Shown here: positions 23,565 to 31,972 of the stretch, piece by piece
Layout of the letters: every line of letters begins with the position of its first letter
Numbering within the stretch: the first letter of the stretch is position 1
Program-made: the position numbers and the translations under genes
Source of the DNA: Kitasatospora sp. NBC_01250
GTDB taxonomy: Bacteria > Actinomycetota > Actinomycetes > Streptomycetales > Streptomycetaceae
DNA length: 64,000 bases
Direction: 5' to 3'
NCBI RefSeq assembly: GCF_036226465.1
Contig: NZ_CP108476.1
Location: forward strand, 3,596,001-3,660,000
The notes under the pieces: model-generated
The model's database searches: none
Told to the model about the DNA's origin: nothing
Seen by the model: only the letters and a program-made list of their open reading frames with translations

Positions 23565-24920
23565 ATGGACGCCCAGGCATTCGCGGCGACGCAGTCCGCC
23601 GCGCCCACCTCGCCGACAGCCGGCTCGACCGCGCTGCTCACCGACCGCTACGAGCTGACCATGCTGCAGGCCGCACTGCGCAGCGGCACCGCGCACCGCC
23701 GCTCGGTCTTCGAGGTCTTCACCCGCCGGCTGCCCGACGGCCGCCGCTACGGGGTGTTCGCCGGCACCGGCCGGGTGCTGGACGCGGTGGAGAACTTCCG
23801 CTTCACCACCCCCCAGCTGGACTGGCTGGCCGACCAGCGCGTGGTGGACGAGGCCACGCTGAGCTGGCTGGCCGACTACCGCTTCAGCGGCGACATCCAC
23901 GGCTACCCGGAGGGCGAGGCCTACTTCCCCGGCTCGCCGCTGCTCACCGTGGAGGGCAGCTTCGCCGAGGCGGTGATCCTGGAGACGGTGATCCTCTCCA
24001 TCCTCAACTTCGACTCGGCGGTCGCGGCGGCGGCCTCCCGGATGACGGCCGCCGCAGGGGAGCGGCCGTGCATCGAGATGGGGGCCCGCCGGGCCCACGA
24101 GGCCGCCGCCGTGGCCGCCGCCCGCGCGGCCTACATCGCCGGTTTCGCCGCCACCTCCGACCTGGCGGCCGGCTTCGCCCACGGCATCCCGACCACCGGC
24201 ACCGCCGCGCACGCCTTCACCCTGCTGCACGACAGCGAGCGGGACGCGTTCACCGCGCAGCTCGACTCGATGGGCACCGGGACCACGCTGCTGGTGGACA
24301 CCTACGACCTGGCCGAGGCGGTGCGCACCGCCGTCGAGGTGGCCGGGCCCGAGCTGGGCGCGGTACGGATCGACTCCGGCGACCTGACCCTGCTCGCCCA
24401 CCGGGTCCGCCGCCAGCTGGACGAGCTGGGCGCGCGCAGGACCAGGATCATCGTCACCTCCGACCTGGACGAGTACGCCATCGCCGCCCTGGCCGCCGCC
24501 CCGGTGGACGGCTACGGGGTCGGCACCAGCCTGGTGACCGGCAGCGGGCACCCGACCTGCGCCATGGTCTACAAGCTGGTGGCCCGCGCCGCCTCGGCCG
24601 GTCCCGAGGCGCCGCTGGTGCCGGTGGCCAAGCGCTCGGCGGGCGCCAAGTCCAGTGTGGGCGGGCGCAAGTGGGCCGCTAGGCGCCCGGACGCGGACGG
24701 CGTGGCCGAGGCCGAGGTGGTGGGCACCGGAGCGCTGCCGGAGCAGCTCGCACCGTACGCGCTGCAGGTCCCGCTGGTGCGCGGCGGCGAGATGGTGGGA
24801 CGCGAGCCGCTGACCGCCGCACGCGAGCGGCACCTGCGCTCCCGGGCCGCGCTGCCGCTGTCGGCCACCCAGCTCTCCAAGGGCGAGCCGGTGCTGACCA
24901 CCGAGCTGCTGCTGGGCTGA
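23565..24920 (+). CDS. pncB: Nicotinate phosphoribosyltransferase
   Basis: A 451-residue enzyme of NAD salvage: nicotinate + PRPP + ATP gives nicotinate mononucleotide. Family marks are LLTDRYELTMLQAAL near residue 25, SVFEVFTRRLPDGRRYGVFAG, the EMGARRAHEA block near residue 170 and VRIDSGDLTLLAHRVR followed by VTSDLDEY near residues 265-305, GVGTSLVTG, and KRSAGAKSSVGGRK. ATG 23565 is the first sensible start; upstream codons lie in the clpS/pncB promoter. pncA follows on the same strand after a hairpin, forming a PncA-PncB nicotinamide salvage pair. Confidence 0.95.
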   Translation: MDAQAFAATQSAAPTSPTAGSTALLTDRYELTMLQAALRSGTAHRRSVFEVFTRRLPDGRRYGVFAGTGRVLDAVENFRFTTPQLDWLADQRVVDEATLSWLADYRFSGDIHGYPEGEAYFPGSPLLTVEGSFAEAVILETVILSILNFDSAVAAAASRMTAAAGERPCIEMGARRAHEAAAVAAARAAYIAGFAATSDLAAGFAHGIPTTGTAAHAFTLLHDSERDAFTAQLDSMGTGTTLLVDTYDLAEAVRTAVEVAGPELGAVRIDSGDLTLLAHRVRRQLDELGARRTRIIVTSDLDEYAIAALAAAPVDGYGVGTSLVTGSGHPTCAMVYKLVARAASAGPEAPLVPVAKRSAGAKSSVGGRKWAARRPDADGVAEAEVVGTGALPEQLAPYALQVPLVRGGEMVGREPLTAARERHLRSRAALPLSATQLSKGEPVLTTELLLG

Positions 24921-24933
24921 CGGGCGGACGCCA

Positions 24934-24960
24934 GGGGCGGTATCCCGCCGGTGCCGCCCC
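24934..24960 (+). terminator. Hairpin after pncB
   Basis: GGGGCGGTA (24934-24942) pairs with TGCCGCCCC (24952-24960), with one G-T pair, across a nine-base loop, followed by a pyrimidine-rich stretch. Confidence 0.5.
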
Positions 24961-25039
24961 TTCCGCCCCCCACCCCCACTCCCTAGAGTGGCCACACTCC
25001 ACTCCCCTACCCCGACCGACCGCCTGCGAGGAACCAGCC

Positions 25040-25627
25040 ATGCAACGGGCCCTGATCGTCATCGATGTGCAGAACGACTTCTGCGAGGGCGGCAGTCTTC
25101 CCGTCGCCGGCGGCGCCGAGGTCGCGGCTGCGATCACCGAGCTGATCGCCACCGCCCGCAGCGAGTACAGCCACATCCTGGCCACCCGCGACCACCACCA
25201 CGACCCCGGGGCGCACTTCTCCGCCGACCCCGACTTCGTCGACAGCTGGCCGCCGCACTGCGTGGCCGGGACGGAGGGGGTGGGCTTCCACCCCAACTTC
25301 GCGCCCTCGGTGACCTCCGGGGCGATCGAGGCGGTCTTCGACAAGGGCGCGTACGCGGCCGCGTACAGCGGGTTCGAGGGCGTCGACGAGAACGGCGGCT
25401 CGCTCGCGGACTGGCTGCGCGAGCGTTCCGTGACGGCGGTGGACCTGGTCGGCCTTGCCACCGACCACTGCGTGCGGGCCACGGCGCTGGACGCCGTGCG
25501 CGAGGGGTTCGCCACCCGGGTGCTGCTCGACCTGACCGCGGGCGTCGCGCCCGCGACCACGGCCGCCGCGCTCGACCAGCTGCGCGAGGCCGGAGTGGAG
25601 CTGACCGGAGCCCCGGCCCTGGGGTGA
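25040..25627 (+). CDS. pncA: Nicotinamidase (isochorismatase-fold)
   Basis: A 195-residue amidohydrolase converting nicotinamide to nicotinate for PncB. The catalytic triad is Asp9 (IDVQNDF), Lys102 (FDKGAY) and Cys144 (ATDHCVRAT). The metal-binding segment ATRDHHHDPGAHF is at 48-60, and the cis-peptide/oxyanion GLATDHC is intact. ATG 25040 follows CGAGGAAC. It would also activate pyrazinamide, as this family does. Confidence 0.95.
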   Translation: MQRALIVIDVQNDFCEGGSLPVAGGAEVAAAITELIATARSEYSHILATRDHHHDPGAHFSADPDFVDSWPPHCVAGTEGVGFHPNFAPSVTSGAIEAVFDKGAYAAAYSGFEGVDENGGSLADWLRERSVTAVDLVGLATDHCVRATALDAVREGFATRVLLDLTAGVAPATTAAALDQLREAGVELTGAPALG

Positions 25628-25649
25628 GGCGCTGGGCGGCGGGTGCCGC

Positions 25650-26807
25650 TCAGCCCTCCGACAGCAGCAGTTCGACGAGGTCGGCCCCGCCCACCAGGAA
25701 GGTCTGCCGCAGCTGCTCCGCCACCGCCGCCGGCTCGCCGGCCAGCCGCTCGGCGTCGAGGTAGACCACCCGGACCCCCAGGTACTCCATCCGGTGCTGA
25801 CCGGCCCGCACCCAGGCCTGCTCGCCCTCGCTGACGCAGCGCAGCTCGGAGTCGACCTCCACCGCCACCCCCGCCTGCGGCCAGTACAGGTCCGGCACCG
25901 CGACGAAGGTGCCGCCGCGCATCCGCAGCTCGGGGCCGACCAGCGGAGCGGGCAGCAACTCGGCGGCGGCCAGCTCGATCACCGACAGCAGCGCCGACTC
26001 ACGCTCGGCGGCGAGCAGTTCGTCCACCGCCGCCCGGACCCGCGGGACCTCGATCAGGTGCGCCTCGCGCAGTTCGGCGATCAGCTCGGCGAGGGTGCAG
26101 CCCGGCTGCGCGTCGGCGGCGGTCCCGGCCACCGCCTCGCGCAGCACCGAGCGCAGCGCCCGCGGCTCCAGCCGCACCGCCGGCCCGGCGGACGGCCCGG
26201 TCGCCGGGCTCACGGACTGGCTCACGGACTGGCTCGCGGGCTGGCCGGCACCCGTCCCTGAGGCCTCCGCGGCGCACTGCTCGGCACGCTCCGCCTCGGC
26301 CGCCGCCTCGCCGTCGATCCACTCGCGCAGCGCGTCCGCCACCGCCCTGGCCACCGGCGCGCAGGCCAGCCCGTGCACCTCATGAGCCTCCAACTCCCGT
26401 GCGGTGCGCTGGATCCGCACGTCACCGGCGTCCCGCAGCCGGCGCTGCCTGGGCACCAGCACCTGCACGCCGGTGACCGCCGGGAGCCGGGGCACCGCGG
26501 TGAACCCGTAGAGCGCGAGGGCCGCGGCGCCGGTGATCACCGCGCCCTCCCGGCTGCCCGTCTCGCGGCCGTTCTGCGCCGCGTAGAGCAGCGCGGCCCA
26601 CATCCGCTGCTCGGGGGTCGGCGCACCGGTCTGCAGCAGGTAGACCCGGGGCAGCAGGCGCTGCCAGGGACCGCCGCGCCGGCAGTGCTCACTGACCACC
26701 CGGGACGGCACGCCGCGGGCGCGCAGCTGACTCGCCGTGATCACGTTCTGCTGGCGGCGGGCCAGCTCTTCGAGCGAGGGGACCGAGGAAGGGATCTGGT
26801 AGCTCAT
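25650..26807 (-). CDS. AbiEi-like protein: winged-helix N-terminus with restriction-fold-like C-terminus
   Basis: A 385-residue protein from ATG 26807 with GGAGGG upstream. Residues 10-55 (LEELARRQQNVITASQLRARGVPSRVV...) form the winged-helix found in AbiEi-type antitoxins. The C-terminal 100 residues (VPDLYWPQAGVAVEVDSE, then MEYLGVRVVYLDAERL) look like the DUF559/Vsr-type nuclease-like fold, with Asp and a VEVDSE acidic pair in the expected places. The middle has an SQSVSQSVS repeat encoded by tandem 12-bp units at 26211-26245. No AbiEii partner lies beside it, so toxin-antitoxin function is doubtful. Confidence 0.6.
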   Translation of the reverse strand: MSYQIPSSVPSLEELARRQQNVITASQLRARGVPSRVVSEHCRRGGPWQRLLPRVYLLQTGAPTPEQRMWAALLYAAQNGRETGSREGAVITGAAALALYGFTAVPRLPAVTGVQVLVPRQRRLRDAGDVRIQRTARELEAHEVHGLACAPVARAVADALREWIDGEAAAEAERAEQCAAEASGTGAGQPASQSVSQSVSPATGPSAGPAVRLEPRALRSVLREAVAGTAADAQPGCTLAELIAELREAHLIEVPRVRAAVDELLAAERESALLSVIELAAAELLPAPLVGPELRMRGGTFVAVPDLYWPQAGVAVEVDSELRCVSEGEQAWVRAGQHRMEYLGVRVVYLDAERLAGEPAAVAEQLRQTFLVGGADLVELLLSEG

Positions 26808-27117
26808 GCGACAACCCTCCCCTGTCACCCGGTCGCCGCATTCACGACCTGACGCACCGTTACTGAACCGTCGTCAAATCGGGACAGCCCAGCACTAAAG
26901 TCGCCATACCCTCACTCAAACGGAGTAATTAGGAGCAAAGTACTTGCAGATTGCATCACGACCTGAACCACACCCCGATTTCGGGCCCGGACCGTGACAT
27001 CCGTCATGACGGACGAGTGACCCTTTCGCACTGGCCCCGATGGGCCGCCGCCCGGCAGAATCATGATCACCGGCGGGGCGGAGAGCGCGAGGCCGGACGG
27101 AAAACGGGGAGTCCGCC
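26808..27117. other. 310-bp low-GC intergenic region with TTGCA direct repeat
   Basis: No gene is supported between the AbiEi-like start and the membrane protein start. The stretch 26850-26970 is clearly richer in A and T than its surroundings and contains TTGCA at 26944-26948 and again at 26951-26955, as well as GGAGTAATTAGGAGC just before. It probably carries divergent promoters. Confidence 0.5.
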
Positions 27118-27645
27118 ATGTTCACGAAGACCGCCGAGCCGGCCGGGACCGACGCCGCACCCAAGGGGCTCGCCGCCATCACCGAGCCGATCGAGGAGCT
27201 CAAGCTCCCGGTCTGGTTCTTCGGCTTCGAGGCCGTCTTCGCCTGCGCCTACGACCTGATCAAGGCCTACCCGGTCCTGCTCCCGGTGCTCGGCGCGCTG
27301 GTCGTCGCCAACATCGCCGTCTCGCTGACCATGATGCGCAAGCGCCTGCGGCTGGCCAAGGCGCTCTGGCGCGGCAAGGAGACCCGCAAGGTCGCCATCG
27401 GGCTGCTCGCGCTGCGGCTCGGCAGCCACTTCGTCCTCAACGCCGTCGGCGTCACGGTCACCAGCACCGCCGCCCACCTGGTCTTCGGCGTGGTGATGGC
27501 CGCCATCACGGTCGGCCTGCTCGCCTTCACCCAGCAGACCGCGCTGCGCGCGCTGGAGAACGCCCGGGCCAAGGCCGCCCAGGACGCCCTGCACCTCGTC
27601 CCGGCCGCGCCGCTCGCCGCCCAGGACAGCCCGGCGACGGCCTGA
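27118..27645 (+). CDS. Four-helix membrane protein of unknown function
   Basis: A 175-residue protein. Membrane segments are at about residues 32-48 (WFFGFEAVFACAYDLI), 54-74 (LLPVLGALVVANIAVSLTM), 93-115 (VAIGLLALRLGSHFVLNAVGV) and 121-145 (TAAHLVFGVVMAAITVGLLAF). Cytoplasmic basic loops (MRKRLRLAKALWRGKETRK) suggest both termini inside. ATG 27118 has a weak GGAG upstream (27109-27112). Not recognised as a named family. It is preceded by the AT-rich regulatory stretch. Confidence 0.7.
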   Translation: MFTKTAEPAGTDAAPKGLAAITEPIEELKLPVWFFGFEAVFACAYDLIKAYPVLLPVLGALVVANIAVSLTMMRKRLRLAKALWRGKETRKVAIGLLALRLGSHFVLNAVGVTVTSTAAHLVFGVVMAAITVGLLAFTQQTALRALENARAKAAQDALHLVPAAPLAAQDSPATA

Positions 27646-27752
27646 ACCGGCCGGGGCCGGCGCGCGGCACCGCGCGCCGGTGTGACCCGGGCCACGCCCC
27701 GGGAACACTCCCTCGGAACAAGTCCCGCAGAGGCATTGCCTACCATCAGGGC

Positions 27753-28055
27753 ATGCCATATGACGAGACATCAGGTCTGAGCGCGGCGCAGCTGCGCCTG
27801 GGCCGGCTGCCCGGATACGTCCGGCAGCCCGACCCCGCCCGCCGGGCCGGCGAGCGGGGCTCGACGTACAAGAAGGGCTGGGAGGTCCGCTTCACGGCCC
27901 GCAGCGAGGCGGAGATAGCAGAGATCCGCGAGTTGCTCGTCGCGGCCGGGTTCGCACCCGCCCGGCCCTTCTTCAAAGGCCAGCAACTGATCCAGCCGGT
28001 GTACGGCATGGCGGTGGTGCGGACCTACCTGGAGGCCCGCGAACTCGTCGCCTGA
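27753..28055 (+). CDS. Conserved-looking 100-residue soluble protein, unknown function
   Basis: Coding bias and amino-acid make-up are those of a real gene. It has RLGRLPGYVRQPDPARRAGERGSTYKKGWEVRF, then an alpha/beta pattern (ARSEAEIAEIRELLVAAGFAPARPFFKG) and QQLIQPVYGMAVVRTYLEA. A TACCAT -10-like element at 27741-27746 ends six bases before ATG 27753 and no ribosome site is seen, so the mRNA may be leaderless. I do not recognise the family. Its frame is shared with a long out-of-register run from 27063, which is antisense noise. Confidence 0.65.
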   Translation: MPYDETSGLSAAQLRLGRLPGYVRQPDPARRAGERGSTYKKGWEVRFTARSEAEIAEIRELLVAAGFAPARPFFKGQQLIQPVYGMAVVRTYLEARELVA

Positions 28056-28218
28056 ACACCGTGGCCCGCGCACGACCCGCACCAACCGCACGACCAGCAC
28101 CACCCGTGCAGCCAGCACGGACCATGGCACCGAGACTGCGCGAGCCCGCGAGGGGCGACCGGCAGCCACGGTGACGGGGGACCCCAGCTCTGCCGGCCCG
28201 ATGAGTGGCCCAACGCCG

Positions 28219-28497
28219 TCAGCCCTGCTTCGGCTCCAGGAACTCCAGCCGGTTGCCCACCTTGTCGAAGGCGTAGAACCGGTCGTACCCGGGGAACTCG
28301 CCGTCCCACTGCACCGGGTGCCCGTGTGCCTCCAGCCGCTCGCCCAGCGCCCGCAGCCCGTGCACCAGGATGCCCGGGTGCGCCTTGCGGGCGGGCACGA
28401 AGTCCTGCTCGACGCCGAGGTGCACCTCCGGCCCGCCGCCCCGGAACCAGCAGCCGCCCCGGGCCGCCGGCACCGGCGGCTTGACCAGCTCGGTCAT
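28219..28497 (-). pseudogene. VOC/glyoxalase-family gene truncated at its 5' end
   Basis: The 92 codons from ATG 28497 (MTELVKPPVPAARGGCWFRG ... GVEQDFVPARKAHPGILVHG ... FYAFDKVGNRLEFLEPKQG) make up the later three-quarters of a single-domain vicinal-oxygen-chelate protein. The preceding codons still read SEFWGEALG, the helix that normally precedes MTEL in this family, but the first strand with a metal-binding His is gone, replaced by the end of the HIT gene. The ATG overlaps the HIT stop (ATGA), so a stub may be made by coupling, yet it is unlikely to be active. Best read as a deletion fusion of two once-adjacent genes. Confidence 0.65.
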
Positions 28498-28991
28498 CCC
28501 CAGGGCCTCGCCCCAGAACTCTGATTGCGGTCGAGACAGGCACGCAGCCGCCGGGCGAACGCATCCACCGCCGCCGGCGCGGGCGCGGGGTGCGCCGGGT
28601 TGTCGATCAGCGTGAAGACGCCGGGCCCGAGCAGTTGCGGATCCAACTCGGCCGGCCGCGGCACCAGGTGGAAGTGCAGGTGGCTGAAGCCCGGTGCCTC
28701 GGAGAACTGCGCGAGGTACGTCTTCACGCACCCCGTCACCTCCGACAGCGCCCGCGACAGCCGCACCTGCCACCCCCCGAGCGCCGCCGCCTCCTCGTCC
28801 GTGAGCTCGGCGATGGTGGTCACATGCCGCCGCGGGACCAGCACCAGCCACCCGAGCAGCCCCACCCCGACCGCGTGCGCCACCCGCCAGTGCTCGTCCA
28901 GCGCCACCGACTCGCGCGGCGGCAGGTCGGGCAGGAGCGCGGTGTTGGCGCAGGAGAAGCAGGTGGCTGTGGCGGCGGCTTCGGCAGGCAC
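28494..28991 (-). CDS. HIT-family nucleotide hydrolase/transferase
   Basis: A 165-residue protein. The catalytic histidine triad is in FSHLHFHLVPRP (HxHxHxx) at about residues 102-113, and CFSCAN near the N-terminus resembles the Cys pair of HIT-like proteins. Residues LGWLVLVPRRHVTTIAELTDEE are the typical second-strand block. It hydrolyses nucleoside phosphoramidates or dinucleoside polyphosphates in this family; exact substrate unknown. The last ten residues (NQSSGARPWG) come from the invaded VOC gene read in another frame. GTG 28991 lies five bases downstream of the mycosin stop with AGGAG inside that gene, so it may be co-transcribed. Confidence 0.85.
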   Translation of the reverse strand: MPAEAAATATCFSCANTALLPDLPPRESVALDEHWRVAHAVGVGLLGWLVLVPRRHVTTIAELTDEEAAALGGWQVRLSRALSEVTGCVKTYLAQFSEAPGFSHLHFHLVPRPAELDPQLLGPGVFTLIDNPAHPAPAPAAVDAFARRLRACLDRNQSSGARPWG

Positions 28992-28996
28992 GCGGG

Positions 28997-30304
28997 TCAG
29001 CTCCTGGGGTCGTGGTGCTGGGGCGGGTAGGGCGCCTGATGGGGCTGCTGAGGCGGATACGGGGGCGGGTAGGCGCCCGGCGCCGGCACGCCGTTGGGGG
29101 CGGCCGGGGCGGCGGCGGCCGGGCGCCGGTTGGCCCGGCGGATCAGGAACGTCACGCCGAGCACGATCAGCACCAGCACCCCGCCACCGGCCCCGTAGAG
29201 CCAGAGCGTCGATCCGCCGTGGCTGCCGCCGGTTGCTTGCGGCACCGGCGCCGGCGAGGACGAGTCCGGCGCCCCCTGCGACTCGACGCGGGTCAGCAGC
29301 GGGTTGTCCTTCGGCCCGTTGTCCACCGCCGGGTTGGGGGCGAGCGCCTTGGAGGGCGAGGCGATCCCGTAGCCGTAGCGGTCGTTGGGCACCTGGCTGT
29401 GGTCGGGGGGCGCGGCGGCACTGGTGATCATGCGCCGGATGACCTGACCGGCCGAGAGCGCGGGGTACTTGGACCGCACCAGGGCGGCGATGGCGGAGAC
29501 GTAGGCGGTGGCGTCGGAGGTGCCAGAGGTATAGCGGTAGTCGGTGGGGGAGTTGCTGCCGGGACTGGTGATATCTACACCGGGTGCAACAAGGCTGATC
29601 TCCGGGCCTCGATTGGAGCGGTCCCAGACCGCTCCCTGTCGGTCAATGGCACCGACCGCAACTACGCCCGGAAACGCAGCGGGGTAGTCGATTGGAGAAC
29701 CACTGATGTTCCCGAAGTTCCCGGTTGCCGCCACCAGCACAACGTCCCGGCTGACTGCATAGTTGACGGCCGCCCTGGCTGCGGTGTCGGTCCGCATGCC
29801 ACCCACGTACAGGGACATATTGACAACCTTCGCCCCATGGTCAACTGCGTAGCGCAAGGCGTCAGCGAAATTCACCTGCTGCCCGGATGCGACATTGCCA
29901 TCTGCATCGAGCGGCACCCTGATCGGCAGTATCTTCGCCTTCGGCGCCAATCCCATAACGCCAGAATCAGCGCCGTGACCGTGCCCAGCGATCAGCCCGG
30001 CCATCCCGGTGCCGTGTCCAACTGCGTCCTTCTTGCCATTGCTGTGTTCCCCAGAGAAGTCCGCGCCATCTAGGACCTGACCGGTCAGGTCCTGGTGGTC
30101 AGGATCAACTCCCGTATCGATCACCGCGACGGTCACACCGTCACCCTGGCTGATCGGCCACACCTTGGTATCGGCCTGGTAGGCCTGCAACGGCCACTGC
30201 TGATCCCTGGTGCTGTCCGCGAGGGCAGGCGCAGCCGCCAGCCCCCACACCAACGCCCCCGCGGCGAGGACGGCCATCCCCCGCACCGGCCGACGACTCG
30301 CCAC
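28997..30304 (-). CDS. mycP: Mycosin-type membrane-anchored subtilisin protease (type VII secretion associated)
   Basis: A 435-residue S8 protease. A signal peptide ends near ALA-DST (residue 29). The catalytic Asp63 (AVIDTGVD), His97 (GHGTGMAG), oxyanion Asn195 (ATGNFG) and Ser263 (SGTSDATAY) are present. After a linker, a membrane helix (about 368-388, WLYGAGGGVLVLIVLGVTFLI) and a short Pro-rich cytoplasmic tail follow, the mycosin layout. It is expected to process or stabilise an ESX-like system, and two WXG100-type genes follow upstream. The segment 29570-30130, covering the catalytic Asp, His and Asn regions, uses many A/T-ending codons, unlike the ends of the gene and its neighbours. 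Confidence 0.9.
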   Translation of the reverse strand: MASRRPVRGMAVLAAGALVWGLAAAPALADSTRDQQWPLQAYQADTKVWPISQGDGVTVAVIDTGVDPDHQDLTGQVLDGADFSGEHSNGKKDAVGHGTGMAGLIAGHGHGADSGVMGLAPKAKILPIRVPLDADGNVASGQQVNFADALRYAVDHGAKVVNMSLYVGGMRTDTAARAAVNYAVSRDVVLVAATGNFGNISGSPIDYPAAFPGVVAVGAIDRQGAVWDRSNRGPEISLVAPGVDITSPGSNSPTDYRYTSGTSDATAYVSAIAALVRSKYPALSAGQVIRRMITSAAAPPDHSQVPNDRYGYGIASPSKALAPNPAVDNGPKDNPLLTRVESQGAPDSSSPAPVPQATGGSHGGSTLWLYGAGGGVLVLIVLGVTFLIRRANRRPAAAAPAAPNGVPAPGAYPPPYPPQQPHQAPYPPQHHDPRS

Positions 30305-30348
30305 TGTCGGTCACCCCATTCCTCGAAGCTGTCACCTCAGACGGTGAC

Positions 30349-31902
30349 TCATTCCACCACGCCCGGGTTGACGCCCTTGTCCGACATCCAGGTCTCCTCG
30401 TCCTCGACCAGGTAGTCGGCCCGCTTGCCTTCCTTCCGCTTCTTCCGGCGGGCCGCCTGCGTCCCGCCCGGCAGCAGGCCCGGTTGGGGCCGCTCCGCGG
30501 CGGCGGCCTCGGACTCGCTCGCCGCCCGGCCGCGCAGGCCGAGGCCGCTGCCGCCCTCGGTGAAGCCCTTGCGCTGCGCGCTCTCGGCCCGGCCGACCAT
30601 CGCCTCCTCGCCCTCGCCGACCACGGACCCGCCGCCGCCACCCCTCCGGGCAGCACCGACGCGCCCGAAGCCGCTGCTGCGACCAGCTGCTGACGCTTCC
30701 TCGGCCGGGCCGAGACCCTGCCGCGTCGCACCGGGACGTCCGGAGCCGCCGGCCGATTCCTCTGCGCCCTCCTCGCCGGGCGTCGACCCGCCCGCACCTG
30801 GAGGCCGGTTCGACTCCGCCTCACCGTTGAAGGCCCCGGCGGAGAGCCGGGGATCCACCGTCGGAATCCGTCCGGCGCCGGTACCGAAGCCCATCGGCGG
30901 CATGCTGCCCGAGCCGCCCCCACCTCCGACCAGACCGGTCGGACCGCCCGAGGGCGCGGCCGAGGGCGGCCTTGGCGCAGCGACAGCAGTGGCGTCGAGA
31001 CCGGTCCCGTTGCCCGTGACGCTCGACTGCGCCGCGGGAGCTGACGGCCCGGAGGCCGGGCGGGCAGCATGCGAGTCGGCCTTGTGGTCGGCGACGGGCG
31101 CATCCGCGCCGACCGCCACCGACTTCAACGGCTTCGGCGCCGGATTGGCGACGCCACCCTTGATCCCGGCGTCCGTCGGCGCCACGGGCGCGCAGGCCGA
31201 CGGACGCGGCGGGGCGACTGCCGGAGCAGCCGGTACCTCGGAAACACGGCCCACCACCTGGGTGTTCACAGGGGCCGAGGTGTAACCGCCGATGGCACCG
31301 AGGCCAGCGCCCATCACGAAGGCGCTTAGGGCAGCTTGCGCCGTTGGGTCCGGCGGCGGGACATTGTCCACATCTGAGGGGCCTGAGATGGGAGGCGGCG
31401 GCTTCAGCACCGGCGTCGCCGTCCGGTACTTGTTGGCCAGGGTCTGCATGACCGCGACCGCTTCCGACTTCTTCTGATCCTTGATCGGGATCTGCGTACT
31501 GTCGTCCTGGATCCCGACCGCGTTCTGCGCGGTGTCGGAGATCGCGTTGCCGACCTGGGACCAGAAGCCGGGCTCCTCGGGCATGTCGTGCTTGGCCTGG
31601 TCGATCGCCTCGGACATCATCTGCAACGTGTTGGCCGCGTCGTTCGCGTACGCCGCCGCGTTGTTGACGCTCGTCGCCAGCTTCGTCATCTTCGAGTAGA
31701 AGGCGTCGCTGGTGTTGCCCTGCCAGCTGTAGGTGGCGTCGCCGGAGGCCGTGTCCAGGGCGGTGCGGATCTTCTTGAGGGTGTCCGACGCCCGCCGCCA
31801 GGGGTCGCTGGCGGCCATCACATCGCCCGAGTTCAGGGCCTCGACCATCTTCCGCAGCGCGCTGTGGCTGTAGCCGTTGAAGTCGGTGACATCGGCACTC
31901 AC
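30349..31902 (-). CDS. Long WXG100/PPE-like type VII secretion substrate
   Basis: A 517-residue protein from GTG 31902 with GGAGG upstream. The N-terminal 140 residues are helical with the W-x-G turn at Trp60-Gly62 (YSWQGNTSDAF). A GFWSQVGNAISDTAQNAV segment follows near residue 118. The middle is Pro/Ala/Gly-rich and disordered, with poly-Gly runs. The C-terminus has YLVEDEETW at about 497, which contains the YxxxD/E type VII signal, and ends VNPGVVE, as in other streptomycete ESX-like substrates. It is probably exported together with the partner at 31973; there is no EccC/EccD machinery within the window. Upstream frame to 32013 lacks a ribosome site and is rejected. Confidence 0.82.
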   Translation of the reverse strand: MSADVTDFNGYSHSALRKMVEALNSGDVMAASDPWRRASDTLKKIRTALDTASGDATYSWQGNTSDAFYSKMTKLATSVNNAAAYANDAANTLQMMSEAIDQAKHDMPEEPGFWSQVGNAISDTAQNAVGIQDDSTQIPIKDQKKSEAVAVMQTLANKYRTATPVLKPPPPISGPSDVDNVPPPDPTAQAALSAFVMGAGLGAIGGYTSAPVNTQVVGRVSEVPAAPAVAPPRPSACAPVAPTDAGIKGGVANPAPKPLKSVAVGADAPVADHKADSHAARPASGPSAPAAQSSVTGNGTGLDATAVAAPRPPSAAPSGGPTGLVGGGGGSGSMPPMGFGTGAGRIPTVDPRLSAGAFNGEAESNRPPGAGGSTPGEEGAEESAGGSGRPGATRQGLGPAEEASAAGRSSGFGRVGAARRGGGGGSVVGEGEEAMVGRAESAQRKGFTEGGSGLGLRGRAASESEAAAAERPQPGLLPGGTQAARRKKRKEGKRADYLVEDEETWMSDKGVNPGVVE

Positions 31903-31972
31903 GATCGCACGCCTCCGGTCCCGCGGTCGGTCCCGCGGTCGGTCCTGCACTCGGTCCTCTGCACGGTTGTCA

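Noticed and set aside
26916-27203. 95-codon minus-strand ORF in the AT-rich intergenic region
   Set aside because: Overlaps the start of the membrane protein gene at 27118 and has mixed, non-periodic composition without a ribosome site.
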